From: Eremophila alpestris peregrina
Taxonomy: Eukaryota; Chordata; Aves; Passeriformes; Alaudidae
Reading direction: 5' to 3'
DNA length: 64,000 nucleotides
Assembly (NCBI GenBank): GCA_009792885.1
Contig: WMCF01000067.1
Coordinates: 476,013 to 540,012 of the forward strand
The translations under genes were made by a program, and so were the position numbers. Below, piece by piece: positions 41,501 through 52,505 of this stretch. Below the pieces are notes generated by a model, which was not told where the DNA came from, ran no database searches, and saw nothing but the letters and a program-made list of their open reading frames with translations. Each line of letters opens with the position of its first letter. Positions within the stretch are counted from its first letter, which is position 1.

Positions 41501-44500
41501 ACAGCTCAGGGCACGAAAGGGGATTACTCTCATAGGTAATGGGTGCTGCAAAAGCTCCTCTGAAAGCTTCTGTGCTACACATACCCATGATGTCCCCCCT
41601 GGGCAGGATTGTCTGGCTCCTAATGATGTGACCACAGAGCACATCCTGCAGGGACACAAAGGTGCTGGTATTTGCACCAAGGAGTTAACAGCTCTAAGGA
41701 CTAGTAATTACACAAATAAGTATACAGCTAATAAAAAACCCTGTTATCCTCTACTTTTTACTTCAAAATTCCTTTTTCCCAAGAAGTGAATCAGGCCTCT
41801 CTTTAGATAATTTATAGAATACCAGTTTCCATAACAACATAATTGCTCAACGAAGCAAAAATACCTGGCAGAGTTGCCATTATCATGAAATAATTGACCA
41901 CAACAGTGAGTGAAAGAGGCTGCATTAAACCCCACATTGCTTTGTGTCAACATGGTCAATTAAAATCCAATAACACCAAATCAAAGACCAGCATTCCTAA
42001 AACCAGTCATTACAAATCACAGCATATTCCTCAGAAGCAGAACAAGTTCATAGTGAACAAATATTTTTCCCTACAACAAAGCACAAAGTCATGTCCAATC
42101 ATTTAATGGTCACAGAACTCCATGCTCACCCCATGACAGGTAATTTTAGGACCTAAGGGTTTGCTGTAAAGAAATACAAACAAGAACAGCTCTCTCAGTT
42201 CGTGCCTTCATGAGCAAAGGCATGAGCTACTTTCTAATTCTTAATAGGAATGTTTGTTCCACAAAGGCTTGGCAAACATTGGTAAGATTCAAGAGGGAGA
42301 ACTCACACCCACTGCTGAATACACCTAATTCATTAGAAAAACACAGCACCAGTCTAACAGTAGATGTACATCTCCCCATGGAACCATTACATGTTCACTC
42401 CTTCTATGGGTTTGTGTGGGAGCACTCAGACCCAACACCTCTCACATGAGTGTGCAGTGCCACCCTGCATGTCCCCAGCTCTGCTCTGCACCCTGTTGTG
42501 CTCACCGTGTCCCTGAGACATTTTTTGTTTCTCTGCAGCTTCTCCAGCAGCTGTGAGTGGCTCCAGCAGTGTGTCACATGCTGAAGGCACACTGCAATCC
42601 CAGCAGCTGGCACAAGGATGGGACCCCTCTTGGCATAAGTGATGGAAGATCATCCCACTAAGGAGCCAGCTTTGATCCTGTGTCCAGAGTCTCCCTGGAG
42701 CAAGGTAAGCCAAGAAGGAGCCTCAGGTGCAAGGCAGCATATGTGTCAGATCAGGGCTAGGCATGAACCAAACTCAGATTGTTGGTGGGGTACCCAAACA
42801 GATCAATCTGGCCTGAAATACTGGCCATGCAACTCCTCCAAGTCCAAGTCCTCCAAGTAATTCTGCTTGTTCCTGGCATTGTCAGCTTTGTTTTGGAGAG
42901 ACTGTTTACAGAATGTTTCCAAACTTCACGACTCACACAGACTAAAATCTAAAGTACAAAATAGTTACATCTCTAACTCCTGTGTGCCATATTACAAGTC
43001 AAACTGTTCCCCTATTCTTTTCCCTTTGCACCCCTTGTTCCTTACACACAGGCAGGGTGAGCACAGCATGGTGATGGCTCTGTCCTTGGGCACTTCTGAG
43101 TCATCCAGGCCATGCTTTACCCCCTTAGCAGTCAAGGGATGTTTCCCCTGACTTCAATGCCATGAGTCACCATGGTGGATGAGTGGTCTTTCTGCTCTAC
43201 CTGACGTGATATTGATAACCCTGGGAAACAACAAACTTGTCAGAAACTATGTGGAGATATTCAGCCTTGGGAAAAAACAGGATGGTCTTTTATTTTACTA
43301 TATCTTGCTTGGCTAACACTCATAACAGCTTTCTTTCCCTTCTGTTTATGGTAAATCTCTGGTTTTTTCACCCTTACCAAGCTCTACAAATACAGCTTCC
43401 CATCCTGTATTTCCTCTACTCAGCATAGGGAAAAGCTGGGCGCACACATACTGGATAGCTTTGGACATTGCAGAAGCAAAGAGAAAGAAAGGTCACACAT
43501 AAGTCTTATCTCTGGCTTTGCAGTTCTGGCCTGTTTTGCAAGCAAGACACACATGTCCTTTAATTATTCATTAGGATAACTGCAAACTCTCTGAGGCTGC
43601 CTGCACCTCCTGCAGCAGAGGCTGTAACACCTCAGCACAGAGGTACACAAACAACCAGAAAAAGTAAAATATTTGTCAGAAATAAAGTCCAGGAAAACAG
43701 AGAGAAGAATAAAGCAATTAATCCTTCAGAAAGGGGGGAGTAGGGCAGGGAGGGAGAGAAAGAATGGCAAAAGAAACCTGATAGCTTGTGGTGCCTCCCC
43801 TGGAAGTCTGTCAGCCCACTGGCAGGAAGATTAAGGATGTTGATGGGAATTCCTTTCTCACCACAGTCAGCTTTAAAAGCACAGGACAATAACCTACTTT
43901 TACAGGTCTGGCTCTGGCTTTCCCACAACACATCTTTTTTTCCCCTTACTCTAAACAAAAAAGAATGATCCCTTGCAGTGCCTGTTATCTGAGTGCTGCC
44001 CTCACAGCTGAGGTGAAGGTATTGATTGAACCACTTGGACATTTATTGGATTTGTGCTTTTCTGATGTGTGAAAAATGCTTTGTCCAGCTCAGGTCATAC
44101 AGTCCTGCATGCTCCAGCATTTGTTGGTGTGAACACCAAAGGTCCAGACCCTCTGCCACACTTCCTTTGTGAACAGACCAACCAGTGAAATCCCTGCAAG
44201 GCAGAATACAGATTTCAAAGCATCAGATTTAACAATATACTTGACACTGGGCTTGAAGAGCCTGCACAGCTTAGAGTTCACCTCTCCTTGACCCTCTGTG
44301 AAGGACAATACCCATTGCTGTATCCACAGCTTAAGCTGGATTGCCTGCTTCAGTATCTTGCTCTTTTAGGAACCTGTTTAGGAGAGGGAATTTACACTGG
44401 TAGGTTGCCCTGGATGGCTCCTTGAGTCAAGTTCTCCAACCCTCCCCGTGGCTTATTTACTGGATTCAGTACTTGTGGGATGGGGAAAAGCAAGAAGGGG

Positions 44501-46770
44501 AAAAATTACTTAGAGGCAAGGTCAGTGCCATCCTTTTGCTCCATAAGAATAGAACCTTTGACTTTCTAGTTTATACAGACCGGCAAGATTTTGACCTGAG
44601 TAAGGAAAGAATGATTGACCTTCTTACAAAGACTCTTATTCCTATGCTTTATTTTCACCCTTGTTTGCTGTTATCACAAAGAAGGCCTTCATGTGTCCTG
44701 GGCAAGGTGACATTTCTGTGTTCTGTGATGACATCACTGGCATCAGTCATTTGCTGCTGGTTCTCAGTGTGCTTGAGTCAGTCTGGCCTTTGCATTTTCA
44801 GAAAGGGCCATCCCTGGAGTGATTTCCAGGCTGAAGGATCATTTGTTCTCTACACACAGGAACCTTCTGTGTTGCAAGAGCATCAGCTCTTGAAATGCCT
44901 GATGTAAATCTCCACAAGAACTACTCACTATTTGCAGTACCTGAGGAGTGAAGTCTCACATCAGGCTTCAGCAGTGCAATTAAACCAAAACAAGCTCATG
45001 TTTGACTTGTTTCCAATAATTAGTTCTTCTGTTTCCTGGGCTGAGGTTCTCCAGAGGATATAACCAAGCTGAAGCAGGGCAGGAAGAGAAGAAATGGGAG
45101 TTGGGTGTCCACTTATGGGCTGCAACTGTCCCAGCTCTCAGCTGAAATACATTTTAGGAACTTAATGCCACCATTTCACTGCAAAGAAACTGCATTGTTA
45201 TATTCTTAACAGTTTTTCATAGGTATTTGATTGGGATGACACATACAAAATAAAATACTAATAAAGTAGCATACATAGAAGTTTTAGAAGCAGTAACATA
45301 ACATATTTCTAAAAAGCCAAACCAATAATTAAATTCACAGGACAATGGATTTTTTAATTTATTTCTTTTAGGAAGAAGTCAATAACATGCTGTGCTATAA
45401 ACAAAGCTTTAATCCAGGGCTACTCCAGATAACACAGATATGTTTTGCAGTCAATAGTCCCCAAAAGAACATTAAGCTTGTATAGATGCCCGACTAAGAT
45501 GGTGGCATATTTACAATACATTTCACTGATTTATATGTGCTTTTTCCTCTCCATCCAAGCAATAGCTTTTCTTCATCCCTATCCTAACAGCTGCAGCAAT
45601 GGGGTTTGTTTCAGGCTTTGTTTGGGAGATTAAAACCATCTCAGTATAATCTCTTTTTGTTTTATACACTGAAGGAAGCATTAGAGATGAAAATTAATGC
45701 CACAATGGATTTCATTAATCACACCAGGAGGCTTGGTTTGCTGTAGTAGGCACTTCCAGCAGAAGGTGCTCACAATCAGTTTAAATATTAAACGCCCTCC
45801 TGTGTTTAAATAGCGATGATCAAATCTGTGCAATCACAGCTCCTCTCGGGACAGGGCTTCTTTTAAAAGGGCCAAGATTGCCCAAACCATCTCACCTTAT
45901 GGTCAGTCCCTCTTTCCAGCAATGAAAGCATCTGTGGAACTGCAAGGACAAAAGGACAGGAAAAGTCAGTGCCTGGGGGAATTGCTGTGAGATAAAGGAG
46001 GTGTCACCTCTGTGTCACCAGCACAAAAGAAATCATAACAGTCATAAGGGCCAACAGTCACCGCGGGGGGAGAGGAGCTGGCAGCACGAGGCACCAGCCT
46101 CTGCCTGCTCCTTGGAGAGTAGGTGCTCACATTACAGAGAGCAGCACTGCTGTTAACTGATGCTGCCAGGAAAAAAGGCCAAGGATCCACAGGTCCCCCA
46201 AGCTGGGCTCTTGGGGTGTATCCCCACAAAAGGCCAAGTCCCAGTGGCAGATGGCCAGAGGGAAGTTTGCATTCCCACAATTCATGTTCTAACTGTTAGG
46301 AATAATCAGCAGCTCTCCAGGGCCCCGGGTCTGATGTGAGGCAGGAGCCAGCCCTGCTTGAAAACTGCATCAGTCACCAACGGTCCCATGCAAAAACATC
46401 CTTGGACTGATGTGTTGGGGCTGTTGCATACAGATGAACATGGTTTAAGTGAAGGAAAGAAAAGCAAGCCCCTAGAAGGCAGCATACAAAGAAAAAACTC
46501 ATAATTCCTTTCTGCAGAATCTAAGAATCAAAAGCACAAGTTTCCTTTAAAGTGTTTTTGTGCAATCACTATTAAAGCCTTGCTTAAAATTAAAGTATAA
46601 TCAGAAATTGAAGGAATGGGGTCTTAGCAAATGTGAAAATATACAGGTTCATGCTGCTGTATTCTGCCTCAGCCTCCCTCCTGTACTGGCATCTAAGGAG
46701 ACAGAAAATCAACAAAACCAAAACTGAAACCCCAACCAGTCCTGCCCCTAATAGAGGGAATAGTGCTAGG
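29560..46770. other. CIT-BICDL1 intergenic region, no gene recognised
   Basis: About 17 kb of mostly AT-rich DNA. Six-frame reading shows no protein similarity I can name; ORFs are short or begin at non-ATG codons, as expected by chance. Short A-rich tracts (about 35254, 37048) and minor direct repeats occur. Enhancers or non-coding transcripts cannot be excluded from sequence alone. Confidence 0.75.
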
Positions 46771-46781
46771 AGCTGAACTGA

Positions 46782-46794
46782 CTACAATTCCCAA
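46782..46794 (+). promoter_or_regulatory. ZNF143/SBS-like motif upstream of BICDL1
   Basis: ACTACAATTCCCA matches the core of the ZNF143 (Staf) binding motif known from many CpG-island promoters. A related inverted sequence, GGAATGTGTAGT, follows at 46880-46891. Both lie about 450-550 bp before the start codon. Binding is inferred. Confidence 0.6.
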
Positions 46795-47150
46795 TGTTCA
46801 CTGAGGGTACCTTCAGGACAAATGTTACCCGAGAACATCCCAAACAATCTGAAATTGAAAGCAAGCCCCGGTGGCTGTTGGAATGTGTAGTCAGCTCTCC
46901 GGAGCGAACTACTGAGCACAAAGATCCCGAGAGCTGCTCTGGCAACCAAAAGAGCCCCGCTAGAGCTCGGGGGGAGCGGGCGGCGGGCGGGGAGACCGCG
47001 CTGCGCCCCTCGGGGGTGACAAATTCCCTCCTTGGGCTTCCCCGATGTTTTGGGGGGATTTTTGGCCCGGGCCTGCGGCAGAAGGGGCGAGACCTGCCCG
47101 CGGCAGCCGGGGCCGGCAGGACCCGCTTTCCCCCGCGCCAGCCGGGCCCG

Positions 47151-47213
47151 GTGGCGGCGGCCGCGCCGGCAGTGGCCGTGGCGGTGGCGGCGGTGGCCGT
47201 GGCCGTGGCGAGG
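47151..47213. repeat. Imperfect GTGGCN/GGC tandem tract in the BICDL1 leader
   Basis: GGTGGCGGCGGCC, GTGGCCGTGGCGGTGGCGG and GTGGCCGTGGCCGTGGCG form a hexamer-like, imperfect array. This is a plausible site of length variation. Confidence 0.65.
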
Positions 47214-47220
47214 CGGTGCC

Positions 47221-47252
47221 GGGGCCCGGCGCCGGGGGGCGGGGGCCGGGGG
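47221..47252 (+). promoter_or_regulatory. Potential G-quadruplex in the BICDL1 5' leader
   Basis: Four G runs of 4-6 bases (47221-47224, 47234-47239, 47241-47245, 47248-47252) lie on the coding strand just before the start codon, so both DNA and the 5' UTR RNA could fold. The first loop is long (9 nt). Folding is inferred. Confidence 0.5.
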
Positions 47253-47332
47253 CGGCGGCGCTCCCCGCCCAGCCGCCGCAGCCGCGGGCCGGGCGCGGGG
47301 GGCGCAGCGGAGCGGCGGCGGCGCGCAGGGCC

Positions 47333-47653
47333 ATGTCGGCGCCGTGCCTGCGCCTGCCCGCCGCCGGGTCAGCACCGGCGGAGGCGGACAGCGCCGGCGG
47401 CATGGAGCCGCCCGGGGCCGCCGCCCTGGAGCTGGCCCTGGAGGAGGAGCTGGCGCTGCTGGCCGCCGCCGGGGAGCCGCCGGAGCCGCCGCCCGCCGCC
47501 GCCGCCCGCGACCCCGAGCTGCTCTCGCTGATCCGGCAGAAGGAGAAGGACCTGGTGCTGGCGGCGCGGCTGGGCAAGGCGCTGCTGGAGCGCAACCAGG
47601 ACATGAGCCGGCAGTACGAGAGGATGCACAAGGAGCTCACCGACAAGCTGGAG
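47333..47653 (+). CDS. BICDL1: BICDL1 coding exon 1, residues 1-107, with CC1 box
   Basis: 321 nt. It starts MSAPCLRLPAAGSAPAEADS, passes EEELALLAAAGEPPEPPP and DPELLSLIRQKEKDLVLAAR, and ends MHKELTDKLE at donor GAG|GTGAGG. It is extremely GC-rich because it sits in the promoter CpG island. The CC1-box glycine is residue 81. Confidence 0.94.
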
Positions 47654-50600
47654 GTGAGGCCCCGCCGCGCTCCGCCCGGCCCCGGCCCCGGTTCTCCCCG
47701 CGCAGCGCGGCCCCTTCCCCGGCGAGCGGCGGGGGCGGGCGGCGGGCGCGGGCCCTGCCGAGCAGCCCACGGGACTCGCTGTGGCCGTGACGGGGAAGAA
47801 AGGCTCTAAGCAATGCCTGCGAGGCCTGGGGGAGGCAAAGCTGCCGTTCTCCCCCGCTCCCCTCGGCCCAGAGCCGGCGTGTGGGGCCCGGGCTGGGCTG
47901 CAGCATCACGCTCCGGAGGCTCCTGGGGGCTCTTCTGCCCCAGGACCACCTGGGAGAGATGTGCGCGGCTCATCTCGTCACAGAAATACCTCGGAAGTTA
48001 AATTTGCACAGCAGGTACTGAGCTACAGAGCATATGTGACCCTTATGCTTAAGCTGTTGCAGCTAAGGCTTTAGGCATGGCAGGAGATAAGCCCTAATGA
48101 TACATCGCTGGTAGCTGTTTGCTCTGAAAAATGCCTACAGGTATCTGGAGAGAGCTGTTTGCCAGGAACTCAGGAGATTGAGCTATTTATTGATTTTTAA
48201 AGATAAAATAGAGCTATTACAATGAAAAAGACTTGTGCAGGCAGCTTTTTTTTGGAACAACTCTCTTGCACAATTGTGAGAGAGCCACTATTATTCACTC
48301 TTCCTCAGAGGTACTCTTGAAATTGTATATCTTCCAATAAGTAATACTGCTTAGAAGGCTGAGAAAAGCCTCTCTAACCTTTCTGGAGAGAGTTTGAATA
48401 GTGCTGGATTAACATTCACATTTCAAGTCACAGCCCTAGACCAGTCCTTTCTGCACAGTCCTGCATTTTCCTGTATTCCTTCCTCACAGACTTAACATTT
48501 CTCAAGTTCAAGAGGATTTGTGAAATTACTGTATGCCCTTTGTTCTCCTGACAAAAATTCCTCTTTCTTATTAAACTTGTCATTTTACCCCAGCTGATCC
48601 CTTCCTCTTTGCAGGGGAATCTCTCTGCCTTTGCTATTCTAATAGAAAAATAGTGAAGGTGACATTTGCTCAAATTGTTGCTTTGTGGCTCTGTTTATCA
48701 GATTAGAATTTCCCAGAGTATTAAAATTTGCCAGAGTGAATGTTTCCACGTTGATCTTTGAGCAAGAGCAGACGTATGTGGTGTTGTGCTGACATGGTTT
48801 TCCTTAGGAGTTGGAGTAGAACCTTTCCTACCATCAAAGGAAAAATGCACAAGTTTAGGTACCCACAAGCTGCCTCTTAGGGAGTTCAGGAGCCTCAAAT
48901 ACCACTCACTGTTTGCAAAATGTAGAGGTGAAAAGGAGAGGGGAGAAACTATGACTTTACAGTACTTTAAATAACATCCCACAAATGTTTACTTCTGCTC
49001 TCACAGGCCCATTCAGAAGGTAAATGAAGAGATTGTGAACACAACCAACTGTTTGCATATTTTCATCCCATTACTATCATCCTAATTTCCCAGGGGAATA
49101 ACAGATTGCTATTTTCCAGGCTATCCATTTGAGAGGAGTTAGAGTTATCTACTTAAGGGTCATTGTTTTTTCCACTAGGTTTAGCAAATTTAACCCAGTG
49201 CTGCTTCACACAAAAAATCAAATTTCAACATTATTCTTCTAAAACACAAGCTTGATAATCCCAGCCTCTACAGATTAAATCTTGGTCTCCTCCTGTTGTC
49301 ACTGAAGTGAATAAAATTTCACAATAAGCTTTTTGATTTCAGAGGAGCAGAGAGGAAGGACCCACAGCTGTCCCCTCCTTCCCTATGCTGAGAACTTTCT
49401 GATGGTGACAAGAAGCAAAGTCTCAGATGAGATCCCTGGTGACAACCTGATATAATGAAGTTTAAGTGGCACTTAGAAGGAGATATTTTCTCCCAGTTCA
49501 CAGTTCAGAATTAGTTACAAGAGCTCAGTGAAGCCTCTCCATTTCACAACAGCCAAGGTACTTGGTCTGCTTGTTGGGTGCTTTGCCTCAGGATTAAATA
49601 CCTTCCAGTTTTGTGGGTTCATTGCTGAGGAACAGCATTCCTGAACACCTACTCTGGCAAACCTTTCACTTCACAGCCTGAATTTAAATTCATTTCTAAT
49701 CATGAAATTGAAGTTCTGTAATAAATTCTGATATGTGATCCTAGACAGTTTTATCCTCTGTAAGGGATTAAAACAGTTAATACTGCTGTTCCTCTGCCAC
49801 AGAGGAGCCTGCTGTGTCCAAGTGCTTTACAGTATGAACTGTCTTTATCAGCTGGGAAACTCCCCCTTGCTTTCATCTCTTTAGATGAGGACCAGCCCAA
49901 CTTAAAGTTGAAGAGAAGCTGTTTTCAGAAGAAAACATCTTCTAGAAAGCAGTTCTGTGTAAAAATCAATGAACAGCTGGTGAATGGAGAGACAAGAAAC
50001 TCAGGAATCAAGAAAGCTCCCTACTGAGGACAGCAGTTTGCCCTATCAGCAGTACGTGCAGAAATCCCCTCTCCAGATCTGCAGCCCTGCAGGTGCTGGG
50101 GTGAGGGCAGGCCAGGGGAGATGGCTGCTGGCACAAGCAGGAGGGACCAGTCAACACATCTCATCTGGGTTATCCTCCTCTTTGCCACAGCCTCTCCATG
50201 CCCCACTGCTCTGTTCTGGTTTCTCTGTCACAACAGAAGAAATGTGATATTCTTCACCTCCTTCTAACACCAGCCTTTGTGATGGCCATTTACTGGGGCT
50301 GTGTGTAGTGGAGATTTTCTTTTGCAGTGATGGACTAAAGTGCTTTTTAAATGATTGACAAGGCTTATCAGTGGTTTCTAAATCACATTTGGGTGTCTGG
50401 GGCACTTCAGCTGCCGTGCTGCTTCTCAGCAGGCTAAAGTTCCACTTTCCATTTAGAGAAGGCCCTGGATCTTTCTAAATGTTGCCTAGCAGTGAAAGAG
50501 GCAGAGCTATAAAAGACAGAATTTTCAGTGTGCCTCTGAAAGTAAAATTGTGGCTACTCCAGCCACACTTGGACTACAAACAAGATTTCTTTGCAATGGT

Positions 50601-52505
50601 TGTCATGGGCCAGGTGCTGGGATCTCATGCCTACCTATTGCATTAAAATATTTATATTACTGCTTAGCTCTCCTTTTGCAAGGAGGCTCACTCTTGAAGT
50701 GTCTGAAACATGGGGAAATCCCCTGCTATGGGCCACAGGTTTTAATCAACTTTCCCTCATATTTAAGGGTTTTTCATGAAAGTCTGAAATTTGCAGAAAG
50801 ATTTAGAAGGGCACAAGCAATGTGCTGCTATCCTGAGCTGGAAGGAGCATAAGAAAGGATTTGGGGATCAGGTGAAGAAAGAGAAAACATGGCAGCTGGA
50901 TGGCAGAGCAAAAAAAAAGGTGGCAGATTAGCAATACACAGGCCAGAGGGCTGGAGAGGAGCTGGAGGCTTTTGACATTCAGACCTGCTCAGGAAGGTGA
51001 CAGGGACCCTGCCAGGGAGGCTGTGTGTCATCAGCAATAGGCACCCAGGGGAAACAGCCCCCTCACAGCCTGTGTTTCTAACAAGCAATAAAAAGCCACT
51101 TCACATAAATGCAGTGCAATTTTCTTTGCTGCCTAGCAGGTTTATTTTTCCCTCCTATCAGAAGTGCCATGGGAATTGTTCACCAGGGAACAATTCACCT
51201 GGGAGAAATAGGCAAGTGCTACCAGTGTTTGGCCCAGTGGGTTTCTGTTCTTTTCTAAGACACATTCCTTAAAGACTGGGGAATCTGATAGAGAGTAGCA
51301 GGAGATTATTCTGGAGATCAGAGGACAACCAACAAGGAGGTTGCCATTTTTCAGGTTTCCCTACGAATCCTGGGACATGCCCATGTCCCCAATCTGTGAC
51401 TGTTCTGAAAGTAAATGTGTGTCTTCAGTCACCAGGGGAAATTCAAGCTCAGAGTTTTGGAGCAGGGATTCTTTCAAATGGGCACAACATAAATCTGCTT
51501 TGACCTGATTTGCAGCTCTGTTTCAGTCAAGCCCTCATTTAACTGAGCCTGTAAAACATGCAAAAGTTTCACCAGATTTGTGCTGTCCCTCATTTTCCAG
51601 CCAATCCAAAGCAGAACAGAATCTCCAGAACTGAGAGTGGTTTCTAAGAAACCTGAACCCAGAACATGCACGTACATAATGTCTATAGCAACCAGTTCAT
51701 TGCATCCATTGCCATTCCAGAGCAGACTGCATCAAACAATGGACTTACTGTGCACTGTCAAACTCTCAGACAACTAATTAGGTCAGGAATAGAAGGAGCA
51801 AATGGATAGATGATTCAGCTGTTGTTCATGAGACCAATATGACAACAAGGATGCCTCATCCACATTCCTCACCCACAGTAAGGGTATACAGTTTGTGTAT
51901 TTGGACTATAAAGGCAATTTTAAAAGAATTATGCCACTGACCACTGAAATACTGCTTTGGAGTTAAGCTGGGTTCTGCTAAATCAATTGCTCTGTCTGAC
52001 CTATATATTCTGCCTATTGACATGCAGCCTACTTTACTCTTTTGGCAGTTATTTCAGCAAAAATTCAATGTGCTGAACTCCAGTGGCCAAGGACAGGCCA
52101 ATTGCTGGAAATGGAAAATGGCTGTGGTGCCAGTGAGCTGCCCTGAAGTGGAGTTGCCATCTCCATGGCATCGTCACGCTCAAGCACCCTTCTCTTTCCT
52201 TCACAAGGTTTTACCCTAGCATAGATGAGGAAAAGGAGACACTCACCTCTTTCCCCTCCCTTCCTAACCTCTTGCCCCCCATCATTTAGCACCTGGAGCA
52301 GGAGAAGCACGAGCTGCGGCGGCGGTTCGAGAACAAGGAGGGCGAGTGGGAAGGAAGGGTGTCGGAGCTGGAGAGCGACGTGAAGCAGCTGCAGGACGAG
52401 CTGGAGAAGCAGCAGGTCCATCTGCGCGAGGCCGACCGCGAGAAGACGCGCGCCGTCCAGGAACTCTCCGAGCAGAACCAAAGACTCCTGGACCAGCTCA
52501 GCAGG
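47333..52505 (+). CDS. BICDL1: BICDL1 (CCDC64/BICDR-1), BICD family-like cargo adaptor 1: coding exons 1-2 (partial gene)
   Basis: BICDL1 is a coiled-coil adaptor that links dynein-dynactin, and in mammals KIF1C, to Rab6 vesicles and restrains neurite outgrowth. Two plus-strand exons (47333-47653 and 52290-52505) join in phase 0 to 179 codons that follow the human protein. Seen: an acidic, Ala/Pro-rich N-terminus; the CC1 box AARLG (77-81), which in this family contacts the dynein light intermediate chain; then continuous coiled coil (LGKALLERNQD, ELESDVKQLQDELEKQQ). The human protein is about 570 residues, so most of the coiled coil lies beyond the right edge. The N-terminal low-complexity part is roughly 30 residues shorter than in human. 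The start is chosen by similarity to human MSA-CL; other ATGs exist (in-frame at 47045 and 47402). The gene is head to head with CIT across about 18 kb. Confidence 0.95.
47654..52289 (+). other. BICDL1: BICDL1 intron 1
   Basis: 4.6 kb. The first roughly 300 bp are still CpG-rich promoter island; the rest is ordinary intron with no feature recognised. Confidence 0.93.
52290..52505 (+). CDS. BICDL1: BICDL1 coding exon 2, residues 108-179, coiled coil
   Basis: 216 nt (72 codons), phase 0 at both ends, acceptor CATTTAG, donor AGG|GTGAGT. It encodes HLEQEKHELRRRFENKEGEW, RVSELESDVKQLQDELEKQQ and LREADREKTRAVQELSEQNQ, ending LLDQLSR. It is nearly identical to human BICDL1 and stands out as a GC-rich island in AT-rich intron. 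Confidence 0.97.

Larger units (their letters stand above)
46870..47800 (+). promoter_or_regulatory. BICDL1 CpG-island promoter and 5' leader
   Basis: Dense CpG begins near 46.9 kb and runs through coding exon 1 into intron 1. No TATA box was seen. The leader contains GGC/GTGGCC-rich repeats (about 47151-47213) and several long G runs. The transcription start is not defined by sequence alone. Confidence 0.85.

Noticed and set aside
44422..44907. 161-codon plus-strand ORF in the intergenic region
   Set aside because: It opens at TTG with the first ATG only at about residue 64, has no recognisable domain and no splice context. An ORF of this length is expected by chance in 64 kb read in six frames.
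46782..47790. Long overlapping ORFs on both strands of the BICDL1 CpG island (other frames)
   Set aside because: Arg/Pro/Ala/Gly-rich shadows of the GC-rich leader and exon 1. Only the frame starting at 47333 matches a known protein.
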